64,000 nucleotides of DNA from the NCBI GenBank assembly GCA_034435835.1, contig DAOTWF010000035.1, positions 14,684-78,683 of the forward strand, in the 5' to 3' direction. The notes under the pieces are model-generated. The model did not search any database. It worked only from the letters and a program-made list of their open reading frames with translations, and was not told where the DNA came from. Of this stretch, positions 50,804 to 60,221 are shown one piece after another (position 1 is the stretch's first letter; the number at the start of each line of letters is the position of its first letter). Position numbers and translations under genes: made by a program. This stretch comes from CALJTV01 sp034435835. GTDB lineage: Bacteria > Chloroflexota > Dehalococcoidia > GIF9 > UBA5629.

Positions 50804-52048
50804 ATGCGCATATGTTTGCTCAGTTACAGAAGCTACCGCTATTCTGGCGGTCAGGGGGTCTATCTCAGGTACCTCAGCCGCGCTCTCTGCGGACTCGGGC
50901 ATGAGGTCGATGTAATTTCGGGACCACCCTACCCCGACCTCGACCCACCGGTAAGGCTGATAAAACTACCCAGCCTCGACCTGTACTCCATGTCGTCAGT
51001 CTCGAGGCTCTTCATCAACCCGCTCAAACTTAATTCCATTCCTGACGTCGTAGAATGGCTGGGGGTGATAAGCGGCTATTTTGCTGAGCCGCTGTCCTTC
51101 GGCATGCGTGCCTACGAGTACATCCGCAGGAACAGCCAGTACGATATAGTCCACGACAACCAGACCATGGCATACGGTATCCTGAAAATCCAGCAACTGG
51201 GGCTGCCGGTAGTGGAGACCATCCACCATTCTGTGTTTCTCGACCGCGAACTCGCAGTTAAATCAGCCAAGTCAATCAAGGATAGGGTGGGATTAAGATG
51301 GTGGTACTCCTTCCTCAATATGCAGAAAAAGGTGGCAAGGCAACTCCCTTACATCATCACCGTCTCCTATAACTCAGCCGAACATATTGCACAAACTTTC
51401 GACATCCCCAGGGAAAGGCTTCGTGTGGTGTATAACGGCATAGACACGAGCATCTTCTATCCCGCCCGGGAAAACAAGAGGCTGGAAAACAAGCTGCTCA
51501 CCGTAACCAGCGGCAACATTGCCGTGAAAGGCTTGAACCACCTGCTCGAGGCAGTAGCTGCATTAAGACATCAACACCCTGTGGAACTGGTGGTCATCGG
51601 AAAAGGCGCTGATAACCCCACTGTGCAAAAGCTGGTCTCCAGCTTGGGTATTATAGATTATGTAAAATTCATGGGCGAGGTAAGCACTAAAGAGCTGGCA
51701 GAGCAATACCGCTCAGCCGCCATAGTGGTGGTGCCATCGACTTATGAGGGCTTTGGCCTTCCGGCGGCAGAAGCCATGGCCTGTGGTGCGCCGGTGGTGG
51801 CGACCACTGCTGGTGCTTTGCCGGAGGTGGTCGGTGATGCCGGACTGCTGGTGCCGCCCGGTGATATAAGGGCACTGGTGAATGCCATCTCAGCACTGCT
51901 GCATGACAGGGCAAAGCGCCTTTCCTTCGGACAGGCTGGACAGAGGAGGGCCACCCAAAATTTCAGCTGGCAGACCGCAGCTATACGCACCCTCGATGTG
52001 TATTCCGAAGCGCTGGAGCGGCAAAGGTACTTCACAAAACAATTGTAA
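50804..52048 (+). CDS. GT4-family glycosyltransferase, copy 1
   Basis: 414 residues of GT-B fold. N-terminal MRICLLSYRSYRYSGGQGVY is the acceptor-side glycine loop; VVYNGIDTSIFYPA links the domains; YEGFGLPAAEAMACGAPVVA carries the nucleotide-sugar-binding Glu-x7-Glu of GT4 enzymes. A second copy follows at 52158 with long stretches of identity, so they arose by tandem duplication. Neighbouring toroid and methyltransferase genes suggest a shared glycolipid or glycan pathway. ATG 50804 is chosen over an upstream TTG. Confidence 0.93.
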   Translation: MRICLLSYRSYRYSGGQGVYLRYLSRALCGLGHEVDVISGPPYPDLDPPVRLIKLPSLDLYSMSSVSRLFINPLKLNSIPDVVEWLGVISGYFAEPLSFGMRAYEYIRRNSQYDIVHDNQTMAYGILKIQQLGLPVVETIHHSVFLDRELAVKSAKSIKDRVGLRWWYSFLNMQKKVARQLPYIITVSYNSAEHIAQTFDIPRERLRVVYNGIDTSIFYPARENKRLENKLLTVTSGNIAVKGLNHLLEAVAALRHQHPVELVVIGKGADNPTVQKLVSSLGIIDYVKFMGEVSTKELAEQYRSAAIVVVPSTYEGFGLPAAEAMACGAPVVATTAGALPEVVGDAGLLVPPGDIRALVNAISALLHDRAKRLSFGQAGQRRATQNFSWQTAAIRTLDVYSEALERQRYFTKQL

Positions 52049-52076
52049 TTCTAATTTCTACCTAACATCTAACCTA

Positions 52077-52105
52077 TTGCCATATCTGCCCGTAAGGGGT
52101 AAAAT
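52077..52105 (+). promoter_or_regulatory. Promoter of the second glycosyltransferase gene
   Basis: TTGCCA at 52077-52082 and TAAAAT at 52100-52105 with a 17 bp spacer, the same layout as the promoter before copy 1. The copies are thus separately transcribed. Confidence 0.6.
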
Positions 52106-52157
52106 GTCTCCAGTTTGGCACCGATAGACAGATACGAAAGAAAGGACGCGTCAATTA

Positions 52158-53486
52158 ATGCGCGTATGCTTACTCAGCTACAGGAGTTACCCCTACTCTG
52201 GAGGACAGGGCATCTATGTCAGGCATCTCAGCCGCTCACTGCGAGACCTGGGACATGAGGTAGATGTCATCTCGGGCCCGCCCTATCCCGAGCTGGATGA
52301 AGGCATAAGACTTATCAGGCTACCGAGCCTTGACCTCTACTCGCTACCACAAAGCAAGCGCCTCTTCATTCCGCCCGGAAAACTGAATTCCCTGCCCAAC
52401 TTAATGGAATGGCTCGGCGTCTGCGCTGGCTTTTTTACCGAGCCAGCCACCTTCGGCATGCGCGCCTATAAGTTCTTACAGGGGCAGCCGCTCTACAGGA
52501 ACTACGATGTAATACATGACAACCAGAGCCTTTCCTACAGCATTCTGAAAATAAAAGGCATGGGTGTACCACTCGTAGCAACCATCCATCATCCCATAAC
52601 CATCGACCGTGACCTTGCCCTGCAGGCTGCCAGATCTCTATGGCAAAAATGGGGCATACAGAGGTGGTACTCGTTTGTTAACATGCAGATCAAAGTCGCC
52701 CAAAAACTGTCACATTTCATCACCGGCTCAGAGAACTCGCGCCAGGAGATCGTAGAAACCTTCCATATCCCGGCAAGCAACATAAGGGTGATTTACGATG
52801 GCGTTGATACCGCGATATTTACCCCAGACAAGACTGTACAGAGGGTGGAGGAGCGCATCCTGACAGTCAACAGTGGAGATATACCTCTCAAGGGGCTGAA
52901 ATATCTCCTCGAAGCTGTGGCTGCAATCAAGGCACAGCGTAAAATCGAGCTGGTAATAGTGGGCAAACCGATGAAAAACGGCTACACCGAGGGGCTCATC
53001 AAAAGTCTTGGCATCGGCGACTGCGTCACTTACACAGGCAAAATACCCACCCGGGAGCTGGTACGCCAGTATTCGCTGGCAACCATGGTGGTTGTCCCCT
53101 CAGTATACGAAGGTTTCGGCTTGCCAGCAGCGGAGGCGATGGCATGCGGCGCCCCTGTGGTCTCGACCACAGCTGGCGCCCTGCCTGAAATCGTCGGTGA
53201 TGCCGGAGTGTTGGTACCACCTGCCAACACAGAGGCGCTTGTCAGAGCAATAGTCGCTCTGCTCGATGCTCCTAACAAGCGCAGACAACTTGGAGAGGCA
53301 GGACGGAAGCGTGTGCAGCAGATGTTCAACTGGCACAATACTGCAAGACAGACCTCCGAAGTCTACGAGGAAGCCATCAGATGCTCCCACAGTACAAGAA
53401 AGTCCATTCTTGTAGCAGATGCAGCCAGCCACAAGCCCAGCGGTGACCAGCTGACAGAATCACTTTCAGGAGCAGTAAAGACATGA
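52158..53486 (+). CDS. GT4-family glycosyltransferase, copy 2
   Basis: 442 residues. MRVCLLSYRSYPYSGGQGIY, DLGHEVDVISGPPYPELD and YEGFGLPAAEAMACGAPVVS almost repeat copy 1. It has an extra C-terminal tail of about 30 residues (SHKPSGDQLTESL) absent from copy 1. Divergence is greatest in the middle (IYDGVDTAIFTPDKTVQRVE), where acceptor specificity may differ. Its stop overlaps the toroid gene start by 4 bases. Confidence 0.93.
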   Translation: MRVCLLSYRSYPYSGGQGIYVRHLSRSLRDLGHEVDVISGPPYPELDEGIRLIRLPSLDLYSLPQSKRLFIPPGKLNSLPNLMEWLGVCAGFFTEPATFGMRAYKFLQGQPLYRNYDVIHDNQSLSYSILKIKGMGVPLVATIHHPITIDRDLALQAARSLWQKWGIQRWYSFVNMQIKVAQKLSHFITGSENSRQEIVETFHIPASNIRVIYDGVDTAIFTPDKTVQRVEERILTVNSGDIPLKGLKYLLEAVAAIKAQRKIELVIVGKPMKNGYTEGLIKSLGIGDCVTYTGKIPTRELVRQYSLATMVVVPSVYEGFGLPAAEAMACGAPVVSTTAGALPEIVGDAGVLVPPANTEALVRAIVALLDAPNKRRQLGEAGRKRVQQMFNWHNTARQTSEVYEEAIRCSHSTRKSILVADAASHKPSGDQLTESLSGAVKT

Positions 53487-54517
53487 AGCCAAGCCGTGAC
53501 CAAGCAGCCCTTTCGCCTAAATTGCTTCATGCCACCACCACCTATATTATTGAAAAGCAGAGAGACGATGGCTCAATACCCTGGTTCGAGAATGGAGTGG
53601 TAGACCCGTGGACCCATATCGAGAACGCCATGGCTATAGACGCTGGTGGTTACCACGCCGAAGCCAGGAAAGCCTATGAATGGCTAGCGGAAACGCAGCT
53701 CAACGATGGTAGCTGGTATGCGTCCTACGAGGACGGCAAGCCTAAGGATGCATCCAAGGTCTCACATGTAGTCTCGTACATCGCGGTAGGCGTCTGGCAC
53801 CACTATCTAAACACCAAGGAAAAACCTTTCCTGCAGAAAATGTGGCCCACCGTCTGCGCTGCTATCGATTTCACCATCGGGATGAGGGGACCAAACGGCG
53901 AAATATACTGGGCAAGGGATAGCAATGGTGAGATCTACCCCGAAGCACTTGTGACCAGTTGTAGCTCCACCTACCTGAGCCTGAAAAGCGCCCTGTGTAT
54001 TTCCTCGGTGCTTGGAAAAGACAAGACCGCCTGGAAACAGGCAGCGATAGAGTTAGCCAGAGCAATAAGATCCATGCCCTGTCCCACCGAGAGAACGTCC
54101 ACCAACAGGTCATGTTTTGCCATGGACTGGTATTACCCGGTGATGTGCTCTGTTGTCAACGGTGACGATGCCAGAAAGAGGATTGTGCAAGGTTGGGACA
54201 TGTTCGTCATCGAGGGGTTTGGCTCTCTGTGCAGCCTGGAACAAAACTGGGTCACCGTTGCTGAGACGAGCGAGCTGGCACTGGCGCTGGCAGTACATGG
54301 CGAATACCGGCGCGCAGCTACAGTGTTCAACTGGCTACAGCAGATGAGGGACAGCGATGGGGCTTACTGGTATGGGATCGCCTTACCCCAGAAGGAAGTC
54401 TGGCCCTTGGAGAAACCGACCTGGACCTCAGCAGCGGTCGTGCTGGCAGCAGATATGTTCCAGCACATGTCAGCCACCAGCATGGTTCTTGACCATCACA
54501 GCCCCGTGACGCCGTAA
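53483..54517 (+). CDS. Alpha/alpha-toroid protein (prenyltransferase/cyclase-like fold)
   Basis: 344 residues, no membrane segment. Repeated helix pairs with QW-like signatures: IEKQRDDGSIPWFENG, LAETQLNDGSWYASYEDG, LQQMRDSDGAYWYGIAL. These mark the (alpha/alpha)6 barrel of terpene cyclases, prenyltransferase beta subunits and some glycosidases. No DxDD or zinc site is evident, so a catalytic role is not proven. The gene overlaps the stop of glycosyltransferase copy 2, hence translationally coupled. Its last 48 bp overlap the end of the convergent methyltransferase gene. Confidence 0.78.
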   Translation: MKPSRDQAALSPKLLHATTTYIIEKQRDDGSIPWFENGVVDPWTHIENAMAIDAGGYHAEARKAYEWLAETQLNDGSWYASYEDGKPKDASKVSHVVSYIAVGVWHHYLNTKEKPFLQKMWPTVCAAIDFTIGMRGPNGEIYWARDSNGEIYPEALVTSCSSTYLSLKSALCISSVLGKDKTAWKQAAIELARAIRSMPCPTERTSTNRSCFAMDWYYPVMCSVVNGDDARKRIVQGWDMFVIEGFGSLCSLEQNWVTVAETSELALALAVHGEYRRAATVFNWLQQMRDSDGAYWYGIALPQKEVWPLEKPTWTSAAVVLAADMFQHMSATSMVLDHHSPVTP

Positions 54518-55126
54518 AATACCCAGTGTCCTGGTCATCGGCAATTCTGCAAATAGACCCGAGGCAAGCGCCAGTTTATAGACTGCATAGGGTGCCTGCC
54601 CGCCCTCAGCCGGATCCAGGAAAATATCGTGAAAAATAAGAAGGCCTCCAGGTAATACATGCTGACCCCAGCACCGATAGTCAGTCAGCACCGTCTCGTA
54701 GGCATGACCACCATCGATAAACACCAGCCCCAGCGAGGTAGCCCAACCCTTCGCCACCACGTGGGACTTAGCCACGATGGGCACCACTGTATCCTCCAAT
54801 CCGGCACGCTCGATGGTGGCGCGGAAATAGGGGAAGCTGTCTACCACCCCTCTCTGCGGGTCGTAAACCTCAGGGTCGAAATACAACTGCCCCGGCTGCT
54901 GTTCCTCCGAACCGCGGTGGTGGTCTATGCTGAAAAGAACCCTTCCCCTCAATTTGCAGGCTGAACCAATATACACCGTGGACTTGCCACAAAAGCTGCC
55001 GATTTCCAGGCAGGGCCCCAGCAGACAAGCCTCCAGAGCCAGTTCAAACAGTCTCTCCCCCTCCTCAGGGGCAAGAAACCCTTTGACCTCAGCAGCAAAA
55101 GGTGGTATCAGCTTCTTAGTCTCCAA
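54470..55126 (-). CDS. Class I SAM-dependent methyltransferase (Methyltransf_24 type)
   Basis: 218 residues. The SAM motif is CLEIGSFCGKSTVYIGSA near 38, followed by FSIDHHRGSEE (acidic residue of motif II), VFIDGGHAYETVLTDYRCW and LLIFHDIFLDPAEGG, the pattern of cephalosporin-hydroxylase/macrocin-O-methyltransferase relatives. It likely methylates a sugar or other hydroxyl in the pathway of the neighbouring glycosyltransferases (inference). It runs opposite to them and its end overlaps the toroid gene by 48 bp. Confidence 0.88.
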   Translation of the reverse strand: METKKLIPPFAAEVKGFLAPEEGERLFELALEACLLGPCLEIGSFCGKSTVYIGSACKLRGRVLFSIDHHRGSEEQQPGQLYFDPEVYDPQRGVVDSFPYFRATIERAGLEDTVVPIVAKSHVVAKGWATSLGLVFIDGGHAYETVLTDYRCWGQHVLPGGLLIFHDIFLDPAEGGQAPYAVYKLALASGLFAELPMTRTLGILRRHGAVMVKNHAGG

Positions 55127-55220
55127 TCTCCCCTTACAGTATAACAGATAAAATTACTGCCAGGGCAACGGGAAACTTGTAATGACCAGCCTGAACCCTT
55201 GTTCGGCAGATTCCCAGCTT

Positions 55221-55249
55221 TTGACAAAAATGCCCAAACTGTTTAGACT
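55221..55249 (+). promoter_or_regulatory. Promoter of the MacAB-like export operon
   Basis: TTGACA (55221-55226), consensus -35, a 17 bp spacer and TAGACT (55244-55249). The ATG at 55382 follows after a leader of about 125 bases in which I see no other element besides AAGGAGG. Confidence 0.55.
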
Positions 55250-55381
55250 TTCTTTAACATCAGCCAAAATGAAACGAGCAAGACAGCCCCAGACAGAATA
55301 CCCCGATACGGGCTGAGCCGCAAGCCATACCGTTGGTCAAACCCGAACTTCCCTTCTCAATAAGGAGGTATACAAGGCATT

Positions 55382-57082
55382 ATGAAATACAGGTTAGCGA
55401 CACTCGCAGTCTTCACGATTGCACTGTTTGCACTCTGTGGCTGTAAGGGCGATGGGACACCGCTGTCCGGAAAGGAAATTGTAACTATAAGCCGCGGTGA
55501 CCTTGTGGTCACCGTCTCCGCAGAAGGTACTTTGAAAATGCCCCGTGAGGTGCACCTCAAGTTCGGCACGCCGGGCACGGTGAAAGAAATCTATGTAAAG
55601 AAAGGAGACAAAGTCAGGGCCGGGACACTCCTTGCCAAACTAGATGACAGCACTCAGAGGCTTGCCGTAGAGGCAGCCCAGTACAAGGTGGAGCTTGCGC
55701 TGAACGACCTCTTGGAAAAGGTGCACCCAGCTGTCATGGGCTACCCACGGATGTACCCCGACCCCGCCGCTGCTGTCCGTACCGAGCAGGCCTTGGAGGA
55801 GCTTAAGAGGGCACAGGTATACTTGAGTCGGGGCGATTATGTCAGACTGGCAGCACAACTGCGGCTTGCCCTGCATGACCTTGAAGCGGTGAAAAATCTG
55901 CTTGAAGTCCCACCGGTAGAAATCTCGCTGAAAAGTATAGACGAAACCACCGGTGCGGAAATCGAAAACTACCCGGAGGTCTCTCTGGCGATCAGAATGG
56001 TAGAGCAGAGCATCGGGCAACTCAAGGGCTTCCAAGCCGGTCTTGAGAAAGGTGACCTGAGCGCATCCAAACTGGCAGCGGCTTTGCAGCAGGTCAGCCA
56101 GACCCACCAGCAGGTAAAGAACATCAGCGGCAGGATCCGAATCTCCCAGCGCATCGGTGAGTGCTGCCAGCAACTGATGACGCAGGGCATAAAGTCAGAT
56201 GGTACCACGGGCGGGACGCCTATCACCTACCCTGACACCTCCACCGCCCTTGCTGTGCTTGACCAAGCAGCACACACCCTGCAAGAGCTACAATCGTGTC
56301 AGGAGCAATCGTGCGACAGAGTTGAATTCGCCACCAAGTTACGCATGGCGCAACACGATATCGAGACTAGCCGCAGGATACTGGAAAGCAACGAACTCGT
56401 TTTCCGCAGCGGCGTGAATTTAAAGGTTTTAAGGGCTGCCAACCTGAGCATACAGCTTGCTGAAGCCGACCTAAAACGGGCTAAGGAGGAGCTGCTAAAG
56501 ACAGAAATACTGGCGCCGTTCGACGGCACAATCGTTGACATAGGCGTCAAAGTGAACGACCAGCTTTCCTCCTTCGATTATTCGACCAAGACAGCCGTCT
56601 ACTTGGTAGACACCGCTACGGTGGAACTAGAGGGCACTGTGGACGAGGTGGATATCTACAAGGTGAGAGTGGGACAGGAGGCAATTGTGACCACAGACGC
56701 GCTCCCCGGCATCCAGCTAAAAGGTAAAGTGACCTTCGTTTCCCCTGTCGGAATTAGCATTGCCGGCGTGGTCGAATTTCCCGTGACCATAGCTCTCGAA
56801 CCTCCGGGCACCGAGCTCAAAGGCGGGCTAACCGCCAGCGCTGACATAGTCGTTGAGTCGCACCGGAATGTGCTACTGCTCCCCAACAGGGCAATAAAAG
56901 GTAGTCCAGGTGCCTACTATGTTGAGGTCATCATCGATGAGGAAAAGGGCGTTACCGAAAAACGTCCGGTGGAAATAGGTGCCCAAGGCACCAATCTCAC
57001 CGAAGTAGTTTCAGGACTAAAAGAAGGCGAAAGGGTGGTAATGGAACCTACCAGAATAAGGTCACCGCTTTCCTTTCGCTAG
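55382..57082 (+). CDS. HlyD/MacA-family membrane-fusion lipoprotein
   Basis: 566 residues. A lipoprotein signal (MKYRLATLAVFTIALFALCG, Cys at about 21) anchors it to the outer face of the membrane. It has the biotinyl-lipoyl barrel (GTPGTVKEIYVKKGDKVRAG), a very long coiled-coil insert (about 85-345), the second half of the barrel (LKTEILAPFDGTIVDIGV) and beta-barrel domains ending VVSGLKEGERVVMEP. The coiled-coil insert is larger than in standard MacA. In a monoderm it would link the ABC permease to the wall or substrates. Followed by the ATPase and permease genes. Confidence 0.9.
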   Translation: MKYRLATLAVFTIALFALCGCKGDGTPLSGKEIVTISRGDLVVTVSAEGTLKMPREVHLKFGTPGTVKEIYVKKGDKVRAGTLLAKLDDSTQRLAVEAAQYKVELALNDLLEKVHPAVMGYPRMYPDPAAAVRTEQALEELKRAQVYLSRGDYVRLAAQLRLALHDLEAVKNLLEVPPVEISLKSIDETTGAEIENYPEVSLAIRMVEQSIGQLKGFQAGLEKGDLSASKLAAALQQVSQTHQQVKNISGRIRISQRIGECCQQLMTQGIKSDGTTGGTPITYPDTSTALAVLDQAAHTLQELQSCQEQSCDRVEFATKLRMAQHDIETSRRILESNELVFRSGVNLKVLRAANLSIQLAEADLKRAKEELLKTEILAPFDGTIVDIGVKVNDQLSSFDYSTKTAVYLVDTATVELEGTVDEVDIYKVRVGQEAIVTTDALPGIQLKGKVTFVSPVGISIAGVVEFPVTIALEPPGTELKGGLTASADIVVESHRNVLLLPNRAIKGSPGAYYVEVIIDEEKGVTEKRPVEIGAQGTNLTEVVSGLKEGERVVMEPTRIRSPLSFR

Positions 57083-57116
57083 AGGGACAACATCATCATA
57101 AAGCAGATCCAGAACC

Positions 57117-57791
57117 ATGATCAAGCTTGAGAACATAGTCAAAATCTACAGGCTGGGCAATGTTGAGGTGAGGGCGCTCGATGAAATCACCTGCCATATC
57201 GAAGCTGGGGAGATGGTGTCCATAATGGGACCATCGGGCTCGGGAAAGTCGACCCTGATGAACCTCATCGGCTGCCTAGACAGACCGACCTCGGGTAAAT
57301 ACGAGCTGGACAGCGTAGATGTTAGCCGCCTGAAAGACGACCAGCTTGCTGAAATCAGGAACAGGAAGATCGGCTTCGTCTTCCAGTCGTTCAATCTGCT
57401 GCCCCGGGCTTCAGCGCTGGCGAATGTGGAATTGCCTCTGGTATATTGCAGGAACGGCAATCGCAACCGACACCAGAAAGCCCTCGAAGCCCTGAAAGCG
57501 GTGGGGCTAGAACACCGTGCCCACCACCGCCCCACAGAGATGTCAGGTGGCGAACAACAGCGCGTTGCCATCGCCAGGGCACTGGTCAACAATCCTCTCA
57601 TCATTCTCGCCGATGAGCCCACCGGTAACCTAGACACTCAGACCAGCCGCAGTATAATGCTGCTATTACAGCACCTGAACCAGCAGGGCATCACCATCGT
57701 CCTGGTGACACACGAAGAGGACATCGCCGCCTATACCAGACGCACCATCTACCTGAGAGACGGTAAAATCGTGGGTGAGAAAAAGAGATGA
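57117..57791 (+). CDS. ABC transporter ATPase (LolD/MacB type)
   Basis: 224 residues: Walker A GPSGSGKSTLMNLIG, Q-loop VFQSFNLLP, signature MSGGEQQRVAIARAL, Walker B LIILADEPTGNLD and the H-loop VTHEED. Typical of ATPases that drive FtsX-like mechanotransmission permeases. Its stop overlaps the permease start by 4 bases (ATGA). Confidence 0.96.
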   Translation: MIKLENIVKIYRLGNVEVRALDEITCHIEAGEMVSIMGPSGSGKSTLMNLIGCLDRPTSGKYELDSVDVSRLKDDQLAEIRNRKIGFVFQSFNLLPRASALANVELPLVYCRNGNRNRHQKALEALKAVGLEHRAHHRPTEMSGGEQQRVAIARALVNNPLIILADEPTGNLDTQTSRSIMLLLQHLNQQGITIVLVTHEEDIAAYTRRTIYLRDGKIVGEKKR

Positions 57792-59020
57792 ACCTGTGGG
57801 AAAGCATAGTCACCTCGTGGAATTCTCTATATAGCAACAAGATGCGCTCTGCCCTGACGATCCTGGGCATTGTTATTGGCGTCAGCGCCGTGGTCTTTCT
57901 GGTATCGTTCGGCAGAGGGCACCAAGCCAATGTCACCGCCATCTTCGAGAGCATGGGAGCAAACGCTATATACATCACCGGCTCAATGAGCATGTCTCAG
58001 GCGATAGCTGGTGGGGCGAGCCTGACACTTGAAGATGCCGCAGCAATAGCCAACCCGGCACGGGCACCCTCCGTAGCCCTAGTATCTCCAATAATAGAGA
58101 AGATGACCAAGGTGGTCTACGGAAACAAAAATAAGACCATAAATGTCATGGGCACCACTCCAGAGATTACCGAGATAATCAGCTACCCTGTTGCCAGAGG
58201 GGAATTCATTACTAACGAGCATGTCAGATCTGGCGACACTGTCGCGGTGTTGGGCGACAAAGCAGCATCAGACCTCTTCGGCGATGAAGACCCGCTGGGC
58301 AAGACGATCAGAATAGGTGGCACCAGGTTCACAGCCATTGGTGTCCTTGAGAAAAAGGGCGGCTTCATTGCCTCAGCAGACGACTTCATCATAATACCCA
58401 TCACCACCATGCAGTCCAGGCTGCTGGGCGCCACCAGCCCGAGGGGACGCCCTGTCCAGACCATCGCAGTAAAAGCAGTGAGCACCGACCGCATACTGGC
58501 TGCCCGGGATGAGATTACAGTCATCTTGAGACAAAGACACCACATCGGGCCCAATGAGGACGATGATTTCACCGTCATAGACATGCAGGAAATTCTGACC
58601 AGAATGCATCAGGTCCTGGGAATTTTTCAGGTATTCCTGGGCAGTGTAGGGGCAATCTCCCTGATAGTCGGCGGCATAGGCATAATGAATATTATGCTGG
58701 TCTCGGTGACCGAGCGCACCCGTGAGATAGGCATCAGGAAAGCAGTGGGAGCTAAAAGGGGCGATATCCTGCGCCAGTTCCTCGTCGAGTCAGCCATGCT
58801 CAGTCTGTCGGGAGGGATAATAGGGCTGATAATAGCAGCCACCGGCGCCTTCCTCATCACCGGTGTACAGCTCGGACCTTACCCGGTTAAGGCACCTATG
58901 TCGCCCGATATCGTGATCATCGCTTTGTCTGTGGCAATCTTCGTCGGGCTTGCTTCAGGTATTTATCCAGCCTACCGGGCTGCCCGCCTTGACCCCATAG
59001 AGTCGCTGAGACACGAGTAA
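57788..59020 (+). CDS. ABC transporter permease (MacB/FtsX type)
   Basis: 410 residues with one N-terminal membrane helix (SALTILGIVIGVSAVVFLVS), a large extracytoplasmic MacB-like core (about 60-280) and three C-terminal helices (IFQVFLGSVGAISLIVGGIGIMN-type, the MLSLSGGIIGLIIAATGAF helix, and IVIIALSVAIFVGLASGIYP ending with YRAARLDPIESLRHE). With the ATPase and HlyD-like protein it forms a tripartite-like export or envelope-stress pump. Confidence 0.95.
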   Translation: MNLWESIVTSWNSLYSNKMRSALTILGIVIGVSAVVFLVSFGRGHQANVTAIFESMGANAIYITGSMSMSQAIAGGASLTLEDAAAIANPARAPSVALVSPIIEKMTKVVYGNKNKTINVMGTTPEITEIISYPVARGEFITNEHVRSGDTVAVLGDKAASDLFGDEDPLGKTIRIGGTRFTAIGVLEKKGGFIASADDFIIIPITTMQSRLLGATSPRGRPVQTIAVKAVSTDRILAARDEITVILRQRHHIGPNEDDDFTVIDMQEILTRMHQVLGIFQVFLGSVGAISLIVGGIGIMNIMLVSVTERTREIGIRKAVGAKRGDILRQFLVESAMLSLSGGIIGLIIAATGAFLITGVQLGPYPVKAPMSPDIVIIALSVAIFVGLASGIYPAYRAARLDPIESLRHE

Positions 59021-59025
59021 CCAAG

Positions 59026-59607
59026 TTACTTGCCCAGCACCAGTGATAAGAACTCAGCCCGTGTCGCCGCCCGGCTGCGGAAAAGCCCCCTGGTAGCCGA
59101 GGTGACCACATTACTGCCGGGCTTCTTGATGCCACGCATGGTCATGCAGAGGTGCTCTGCCTGAATCACCACTGCCACACCATCAGGCTGCAGAGCCTCC
59201 AGTATGGCATCGGCTATCTGAGAGGTCATGCGTTCCTGGAGCTGCGGTCGTTTGGCGAATATCTCCACCACCCGCGCCAGCTTGCTGATGCCCACCACCC
59301 TCCCCTCCTCGTTAGGTATGTAGCCGACGTGGGCAACACCATAGAATGGCAGCAGGTGATGTTCGCACAGCGAATAGAAAGGAATGTCCCTCAATATGAC
59401 CATCTCGCGGTGCCCCACCTCGAAACCCACAGACAGCTCAGCTTTTGCATCCATATCCATCCCGGAAAAAAGCTCGGTGTACATTTCAGCAATGCGTTGC
59501 GGGGTGCCCCGCAGCCCCTCCCTGTTGAAGTCCTCACCAATGGCTTCGAGAATGGAGCGTGCTGCAGCTTCTATTTTGGCTGTATCGACCACGATATCCC
59601 TCCTCAT
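59026..59607 (-). CDS. folE: GTP cyclohydrolase I
   Basis: 193 residues. Converts GTP to dihydroneopterin triphosphate for folate or pterin synthesis. Zinc and catalytic residues are visible in FYSLCEHHLLPFYGVAHVGY near 80 and in QAEHLCMTMRGIKKPG near 150, with RPQLQERMT between. Family length and pattern are standard. It is followed upstream by a flavin-reductase gene 15 bp away on the same strand. Confidence 0.97.
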   Translation of the reverse strand: MRRDIVVDTAKIEAAARSILEAIGEDFNREGLRGTPQRIAEMYTELFSGMDMDAKAELSVGFEVGHREMVILRDIPFYSLCEHHLLPFYGVAHVGYIPNEEGRVVGISKLARVVEIFAKRPQLQERMTSQIADAILEALQPDGVAVVIQAEHLCMTMRGIKKPGSNVVTSATRGLFRSRAATRAEFLSLVLGK

Positions 59608-59621
59608 TACTCAGCATTCAG

Positions 59622-60200
59622 CTAGCGCCTGGCATAAAGTTCCCTGTCCAGAAACTTCACGGAGGTTGCATCCGCTGTGGCATAAAGCTCTGCCCCCAGA
59701 TACAAGGCAGGGCTCACTTTACTCAAGTCCAGAGCCCCCTTGGACGTGAGCACATCGGTGACAAGATGGACAGCCACTATCTCGCCCACCACCCAGACGT
59801 GGTCGCCGTATTCCTTGTTATCTATCATTCGACACTCATAGGCAGCATAGGCATCTCGCAATATAGGTGCGCCGGTCTTAAGTGGCTGCTCCTCGGCAAT
59901 GCCGAACTTCTCAAATTTGTCAACCTCCTTGCCACCGCTACCGCCCACAGAGGCTATCAGGGCTGCTCGCTCAAAGGGCAGAAAATTGATGGCGAACTCC
60001 TTGCTCTCAAGAATGAGCTGATATGTATATCTCCGCGGCGCAATGGAAACGCCATACAGTGGCGGCTTAAAGGAGATGGAGCTGTGCCAGGCAACTGCCA
60101 TAGCATTCTTCCGCTCACCAGCCCGCACCGTGAGTATCGTGGCAACCTTGGGATAGTGTTGATAGAACTCTCCGACATCCTCGGTGACCGTTTTCGCCAT
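59622..60200 (-). CDS. Flavin reductase family protein
   Basis: 192 residues of FMN-binding split barrel: TILTVRAGERKNAMAVAW, KPPLYGVSIAPRRYTYQLI and FAINFLPFE are family hallmarks. Members reduce flavins or act as FMN-binding oxidoreductases. The partner enzyme is not evident. Located between folE and thrC on the same strand. Confidence 0.9.
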   Translation of the reverse strand: MAKTVTEDVGEFYQHYPKVATILTVRAGERKNAMAVAWHSSISFKPPLYGVSIAPRRYTYQLILESKEFAINFLPFERAALIASVGGSGGKEVDKFEKFGIAEEQPLKTGAPILRDAYAAYECRMIDNKEYGDHVWVVGEIVAVHLVTDVLTSKGALDLSKVSPALYLGAELYATADATSVKFLDRELYARR

Positions 60201-60221
60201 TATCCCTCCTTTCCCTGACGA

